Shown: positions 45,251 through 48,647 of the stretch, one piece after another
Layout: each line of letters begins with the position of its first letter
Numbering within the stretch: the stretch's first letter is position 1
Assembly (NCBI RefSeq): GCF_004328075.1
Contig: NZ_SJFN01000034.1
Span: 1-48,647, forward strand
DNA length: 48,647 nt
Direction of reading: 5' to 3'
Source: Siculibacillus lacustris
GTDB lineage: Bacteria; Pseudomonadota; Alphaproteobacteria; Rhizobiales; Ancalomicrobiaceae
Notes under the pieces: generated by a model
What the model saw: the letters and a program-made list of their open reading frames with translations, nothing else
Told to the model about the DNA's origin: nothing
Database searches by the model: none
Program-made: the position numbers and the translations under genes

Positions 45251-45772
45251 TCAGGGAAACAGTTCGTCGACCGCCGCCTGTTCGTCCGAGCCGCTGTCGG
45301 GCTGCGGCGAGAGCAGGTGCGGCGAGGCATTGACGATGCCGCTGGCCGCCGAGATCAGCGGCTTCAGCCGGTCCTTGACGAAGGAGCGGATGCGGAAGGC
45401 GATCTCCGGGTCGGTCGGATCGTGCTGCACGGCGAGGTCGATCGCCTCGGCCATGGCGCAGTCGAGATGGGTCACGGTGGCGTCGAACACCGCGCGGACT
45501 TCCGGATCGGCGGCGTGGAAGGCGGCGATCGCCAGATCGCGCTCGCGGAAGTGCGAGCCGCGGAAATAGTCGTCGTAGGCGACCGGCGCCCAGTCGGCGA
45601 CCTCTTCGACGCAGTCGGGCATGTCGGGCACCAGCTCGAGCAGCATCACGACGTTGTTGAAGTGGTTGAGGTAGTCGGTGGCGAGCCGGGTCACCGGGTT
45701 GATGTTGGCGGCAGCGAGCGCCTCGGGCCGGAATCGGTCCGCCGATGCGTCGCTCCTTGCCCCCCTGGTCAT
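45251..45772 (-). CDS. Conserved hypothetical protein, 173 aa
   Basis: No named family recognised. The protein is helical and acidic, with blocks NINPVTRLATDYLNHFNNVVMLLELVPDMPDCVEEVADWAPVAYDDYFRGSHF and AIAAFHAADPEVRAVFDATVTHLDCAMAEAID, and a C-terminal ...RSFVKDRLKPLISAASGIVN. Such a pattern of DYLNHFN.v.MLlE..p is common in Hyphomicrobiales proteins of unknown function. The ATG at 45772 gives a reasonable N-terminus. It is first of a three-gene unit with the Nudix and TIGR02301 genes. Histidines and acids could suggest a metal-binding four-helix bundle, which is speculation. Confidence 0.75.
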   Translation of the reverse strand: MTRGARSDASADRFRPEALAAANINPVTRLATDYLNHFNNVVMLLELVPDMPDCVEEVADWAPVAYDDYFRGSHFRERDLAIAAFHAADPEVRAVFDATVTHLDCAMAEAIDLAVQHDPTDPEIAFRIRSFVKDRLKPLISAASGIVNASPHLLSPQPDSGSDEQAAVDELFP

Positions 45773-45896
45773 CGTCGCCCCCGCGCGAAATCGCCTGATC
45801 GTGCGTTGATGTTGGGACCCGAGGCGTTACGATTTGCTTACGATGTATTCCGACCGCCCGTCCGGGTCGGTCGCGCGCCTCCGAGGATCGTCGAAC

Positions 45897-46607
45897 GTGT
45901 GTGGACGCTTCGCCCTGACCGCCACGCCGGACGAGGTTCGCCGCCTGTTCGAGCACCTCGATCGGCCCGACTTTCCGCCCCGCGACGAGATCGCCCCGAC
46001 CGAGCCGATCGGCGTGGTGCGCCGGCGCGAGGGCGTGCGCCGCTTCGATCTGGTGCGCTGGGGCTTCATCCCGTCCTGGGCGGCCGATCCCGGCGCCTTC
46101 GCCCTGGTGATCAACGCCCGCGCCGAGACCGCGACGGTCAAGCCGTCGTTCCGCGCCGCCATGCGCCACGGCCGCTGCCTGATCCCGGCCACCGCCTGGT
46201 GGGAATGGCGCCGCGACCCCGACGGTCGCCGCCGCCCGTTCCGCATCGCCGCTGCCGACGGCGGTCTCCTCGCCTTCGCCGGACTGGTCGAGACCTGGGC
46301 CGGCGCCGACGGCTCGGAGATCGACACCGCGGCGATCCTCACCACCGCCGCCAACCCGGCGCTGGCCGTGATCCACGATCGCATGCCGGCGATCCTGCCG
46401 CCGGCCGATTTCGCCGCCTGGCTCGACACGGGCAATGTCGACGCCGCGGCGGCCGCCCGTCTGTTGCGCCCCGCCCCCGAGGCCGGGCTGGTCGCGGTGG
46501 CGACGCCGACCGCCGCCGATCGCCGCCGCGCCGAGCGCGCCGCCGCCCCGCGCGCGCCCGCCGCCCCCCGTCGCACCGCCTCCGACGACCAACTCGACCT
46601 GTTCTGA
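45897..46607 (+). CDS. YedK/HMCES abasic-site processing protein (SRAP)
   Basis: Forms a thiazolidine DNA-protein crosslink with abasic sites in single-stranded DNA, shielding them at replication forks. The nucleophile must be Cys2 after Met removal, which fixes the start at GTG 45897 (MCGRFALTAT), with GAGGA (45882-45886) upstream; the open frame before it is leader. Asn73 and Glu103 (WWEW) and His160 (VIHDRMPAIL) match the active site, and NARAET and PCLIPATAWWEW-like blocks are present. 236 residues. The C-terminal tail is Ala/Arg-rich. It is sited upstream of fabI but on its own transcript. Confidence 0.93.
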   Translation: MCGRFALTATPDEVRRLFEHLDRPDFPPRDEIAPTEPIGVVRRREGVRRFDLVRWGFIPSWAADPGAFALVINARAETATVKPSFRAAMRHGRCLIPATAWWEWRRDPDGRRRPFRIAAADGGLLAFAGLVETWAGADGSEIDTAAILTTAANPALAVIHDRMPAILPPADFAAWLDTGNVDAAAAARLLRPAPEAGLVAVATPTAADRRRAERAAAPRAPAAPRRTASDDQLDLF

Positions 46608-46716
46608 GCCGCCGGGCAGCCGCCCTGCGCCCCGCCGCGACCCTTGGTGCTTGCGAGGGCGGCGCCCGCCGTGTCATAGAACCCGCCGATCAGAAACCAT
46701 GCGAAGGGTAGACGAG

Positions 46717-47535
46717 ATGGCCGATACGAAGGGTCTGATGGCCGGCAAGCGGGGTCTCGTCATGGGCGTGGCCAACAACCGGTCGATCGCCTGGGGCATC
46801 GCCAAGGCCGTCCACGACGCCGGCGCCGAGATCGCGCTGACCTACCAGGGCGACGCGCTGAAGAAGCGGGTCGAGCCGCTCGCCGCCGATCTCGGCGGGA
46901 TCGTCGTCGGCCACTGCGACGTCACCGACGCCGCCTCGATCGACGCGGTGTTCGCCGAAGTCGAGCGCGTGTGGGGCAAGATCGACTTCCTGGTCCACGC
47001 CATCGCCTTCTCCGACAAGGATCAGTTGACCGGCCGCTACGTCGACACCACCCCGGACAACTTCGAAAAGACCATGAACATCTCGGTCTACAGCCTCGCC
47101 GCGGTGACCCAGCGCGCCGAGAAGCTGATGACCGACGGCGGTTCGATCCTGACGCTGACCTATTACGGCGCCGAGAAGGTGATGCCCAACTACAACGTCA
47201 TGGGCGTCGCCAAGGCGGCGCTCGAGGCGTCGGTGCAGTATCTGGCGGTCGACCTGGGCGGCAAGAACATCCGCGTCAACGCGATTTCCGCCGGCCCGAT
47301 CAAGACGCTGGCGGCTTCCGGCATCGGCGACTTCCGCTACATCCTGCGCTGGAACGAATACAACGCCCCCCTGAAGCGCACCGTGACCATCGAAGAGGTC
47401 GGCGATTCGGCGCTCTATCTCCTGTCGGACCTGTCGCGCGGCGTCACCGGCGAGATCCTCCACGTCGATTCCGGCTACCACGTCGTCGGCATGAAGGCCG
47501 TCGACGCGCCGGACATTTCGGTGGTCAAGGACTGA
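46717..47535 (+). CDS. fabI: Enoyl-[acyl-carrier-protein] reductase (NADH)
   Basis: Last reductive step of type II fatty-acid elongation. The 272-residue protein has the FabI cofactor motif GLVMGVANNRSIAWGIAKAVHDAGAEIALTYQ, the HCDVTD acid pair, FLVHAIAFSDKDQL, the YYGAEKVMPNYNVMGVAKAALEASVQYLA active site (the Tyr-x6-Lys pair), and RVNAISAGPIKTLAASGI. The ATG at 46717 lies eight bases after GAAGGG; an upstream ATG at 46699 is in frame and would add six residues. It is the target of triclosan and diazaborines in other bacteria. Confidence 0.96.
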   Translation: MADTKGLMAGKRGLVMGVANNRSIAWGIAKAVHDAGAEIALTYQGDALKKRVEPLAADLGGIVVGHCDVTDAASIDAVFAEVERVWGKIDFLVHAIAFSDKDQLTGRYVDTTPDNFEKTMNISVYSLAAVTQRAEKLMTDGGSILTLTYYGAEKVMPNYNVMGVAKAALEASVQYLAVDLGGKNIRVNAISAGPIKTLAASGIGDFRYILRWNEYNAPLKRTVTIEEVGDSALYLLSDLSRGVTGEILHVDSGYHVVGMKAVDAPDISVVKD

Positions 47536-47736
47536 GCGAACTGTCCTCATTGCGACGCGTCTGAAAGCGCCACCCGAGCGGGGGGTGTATTTTGCTACTG
47601 TGACAGGGCGTCTCAATTCGGTGCAAAGTCATTTCGGGACGGATCATTTTTGACCTCTCTTTGCTGACTTTGTGCGGATAGTGCCGATCTATATATCAAG
47701 TGCTGCTTGCTCGGTTGGCGCGGCCAGTTGTGTAAC
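47536..47736. other. AT-rich gap after fabI
   Basis: Composition falls sharply from about 47590. A weak hairpin with CACCC/GGGTG arms (about 47569-47586) before TATTTT may terminate fabI. Otherwise no feature recognised. Confidence 0.35.
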
Positions 47737-47898
47737 ATGCGGAATTATATGAAGTTTTATGATTCATTTGCGTCCGATGTCGTGAATGTTCATGATTTGT
47801 TCCGAACGTTAATGACCCTTAACTATTTTTTATGGGGGCGTGGGTATGATTCGGTCACCAATGTATGGGGTGACCGCGATGAAACTGCCGCCGCCTAA
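47737..47898 (+). CDS. Possible small AT-rich gene, 53 aa
   Basis: Frame beginning MRNYMKFYDSFASDVVNVHD and ending in DRDETAAA. Hydrophobic/aromatic but without a clear membrane segment. No obvious ribosome binding site, and it overlaps the following ORF by 20 bases. It may be a real small gene or a remnant; codon use is unlike the rest of the window. Confidence 0.3.
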   Translation: MRNYMKFYDSFASDVVNVHDLFRTLMTLNYFLWGRGYDSVTNVWGDRDETAAA

Positions 47899-48106
47899 AG
47901 AGCCGAGGAGCGATCCGGATCCATTCCTACGGATGGAAATCGAGCGACCATTGCCGAATGGTGGACGATTTCTCGTGATTTCGTCGGTGCGACAACGAAC
48001 GGCGATTCTAATTTTGGCGATTATTGGAGAGTGGGTCCTCGGTGGACCCGTTTTGAGAAACGCTGCAGGCGGTCTTTTCGCGACGTTTCAGCACCTCATA
48101 CCGTGA
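47879..48106 (+). CDS. Small putative membrane protein, 75 aa
   Basis: The ATG at 47879 gives MKLPPPKEPRSDPDPFLRME, a charged Pro-rich N-terminus followed by ERPLPNGGRFLVISSVRQRT and a C-terminal hydrophobic segment (AILILAIIGEWVLGG, about 46-60). This could be a tail-anchored small membrane protein. Earlier in-frame starts at 47840 and 47846 exist. No family recognised. It is part of an AT-rich run of closely packed tiny genes that seems foreign to the chromosome. Confidence 0.4.
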   Translation: MKLPPPKEPRSDPDPFLRMEIERPLPNGGRFLVISSVRQRTAILILAIIGEWVLGGPVLRNAAGGLFATFQHLIP

Positions 48107-48110
48107 TCAT

Positions 48111-48233
48111 GTGGGGAGCGCTGATGTTTATATCCGCGCCGTGCGCGAAATCGAACCGAAGTGGCGGCCGCGGGCCTACCTCTACGAAGGGGTCAAAGAG
48201 GAGGTCGATGTGTCGGCCGCCGACCCCGGTTGA
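48111..48233 (+). CDS. Tiny ORF or gene remnant, 40 aa
   Basis: From GTG 48111, four bases after the preceding stop, the frame reads MGSADVYIRAVREIEPKWRP and continues RAYLYEGVKEEVDVSAADPG. Its charged, protein-like composition with no low-complexity favours real coding sequence, possibly the C-terminal fragment of a disrupted gene; upstream it stays open only back to 48057. No ribosome binding site is evident. Confidence 0.3.
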   Translation: MGSADVYIRAVREIEPKWRPRAYLYEGVKEEVDVSAADPG

Positions 48234-48261
48234 TCACAGGTAATTTCAAGGTTCATTACAA

Positions 48262-48414
48262 ATGGCTGCCAGAAGACTGAGCAAGATATTCGGCGAAACG
48301 GTCGATGAATATCTTCCGCGGATGAAGTTCCGGATCGAGGAAGACGACATCGGAACCAGTCTCGGTATGGTGGTGGACACCGGGCGCAGCGAATTTTCTG
48401 GTCGTGTCCCATGA
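48262..48414 (+). pseudogene. 5' part of a gene interrupted by an IS256-family element
   Basis: Frame from ATG 48262 encodes MAARRLSKIFGETVDEYLPR and then MKFRIEEDDIGTSLGMVVDT, continuing GRSEF before it enters the insertion sequence near 48400 and meets a stop at 48412. The well-formed N-terminus with basic then acidic helices suggests a real gene cut after about 45 codons. The remainder would lie beyond the far end of the element, outside the window. Confidence 0.45.
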
Positions 48415-48647
48415 AGTGGTGTAGCTGACGAGAACGGTGGTCATCGGCGGTGCGGCGGTATGGTCGGAGTTGCGAGAACCAACCCGACCGAGGAGCCACC
48501 GATGACCGACATGATGATGAGCCTACGGACGCTCGTGGAGAAGAGCGCCGACGCCGATGTTTTGCGCGAGATGATCGGCTTCGCCGCGGAGCGCCTGATG
48601 GAGCTGGAGATCGGCGCCCACACCGGTGCCGAATGGGGCGAGAAGAG
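48400..48647 (+). mobile_element. Left end of an IS256-family insertion sequence (continues past window)
   Basis: The block from about 48400, beginning GGTCGTGTCCCATGAAGTGG, is the presumed left inverted repeat; the transposase start follows at 48502. The exact boundary cannot be fixed without the right end. Confidence 0.65.
48502..48647 (+). CDS. IS256-family transposase (N-terminal part, cut by window end)
   Basis: From the ATG at 48502, with AGGAG about eight bases upstream, the protein starts MTDMMMSLRTLVEKSADADV then LREMIGFAAERLMELEIGAH and TGAEWGEK, where the window ends. This N-terminus, including ERLMELE.GA.TGA.YGE, is characteristic of IS256-family mutator-type transposases found in alphaproteobacteria. 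The catalytic DDE residues lie outside the window. The frame has no stop before the edge. It is transcribed rightward, in the same direction as the interrupted gene. Confidence 0.85.
   Translation, partial: MTDMMMSLRTLVEKSADADVLREMIGFAAERLMELEIGAHTGAEWGEK

Noticed and set aside
48182-48499. Minus-strand frames across the IS left end
   Set aside because: They cross the presumed IS boundary, overlap the better-supported + strand frames, and have no start signal; one (48256-48444) looks moderately protein-like but is antisense to the interrupted gene.

Overview
The window is very GC-rich chromosomal DNA with alphaproteobacterial gene content, most likely from a member of Hyphomicrobiales (Rhizobiales). 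Pointers are a uracil-DNA glycosylase with rhizobial-type motifs, split glyQ/glyS with a nearby bacterial ppdK, nadA-nadB-nadC together with a NadQ-type repressor, a TIGR02301-type protein, Shine-Dalgarno-led GTG starts and many 4-base ATGA/GTGA gene overlaps. The genus cannot be fixed from the sequence alone. No rRNA, tRNA or CRISPR array was found.

Layout. 1-1.9 kb: 3' part of a uracil-DNA glycosylase and three small orphan genes. 2.1-7.4 kb: glyQ and glyS, separated by a DoxX protein, an HxlR regulator and a divergent NAD(P)-binding oxidoreductase. 7.4-10.6 kb: an inverted-repeat element, two small secreted proteins, a TrmN6-like methyltransferase coupled to a DUF2007-like protein, and a long-chain polyprenyl diphosphate synthase (quinone side chain). 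10.6-11.8 kb: an AT-rich islet with one membrane-anchored coiled-coil protein. 11.8-16.2 kb: an orphan TadG-like von Willebrand protein, then a TPR protein translationally coupled to ispE. 16.7-21.7 kb: ppdK and a methyl-accepting chemotaxis protein, each followed by a similar hairpin.

22.3-28.5 kb: mostly small conserved or regulatory genes: a DUF4177-like protein, an MmyB-type regulator divergent from an SDR, a DUF1203 protein, a periplasmic ClpP-like protein, a CxxC protein, meaB and an unknown anchored protein preceded by a large dyad. 28.5-32.3 kb: the nadA-nadB-nadC operon with a perfect 19-bp palindrome at its promoter. 32.6-38.1 kb: an MFS transporter, a huge DUF2339 membrane protein with a perfect 17-bp palindrome upstream, and mntH. 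38.5-42.2 kb: arsC, then nadQ, a tyrosine phosphatase, an HD hydrolase and ygfZ on one strand. 42.4-47.5 kb: conserved small proteins, a LysE exporter, a Nudix hydrolase, a YedK/HMCES protein and fabI. 47.6 kb to the end: an AT-rich patch of tiny genes, the last cut by the left end of an IS256-family element that runs off the window.

How genes work together. nadA, nadB and nadC make nicotinate mononucleotide from aspartate, and NadQ, encoded about 6.6 kb away, is the likely repressor at the nadA palindrome. ispE feeds the MEP pathway that supplies the polyprenyl synthase. glyQ and glyS form the tetrameric glycyl-tRNA synthetase. The regulator/reductase pairs at 4 kb and 23 kb look like small inducible redox modules.
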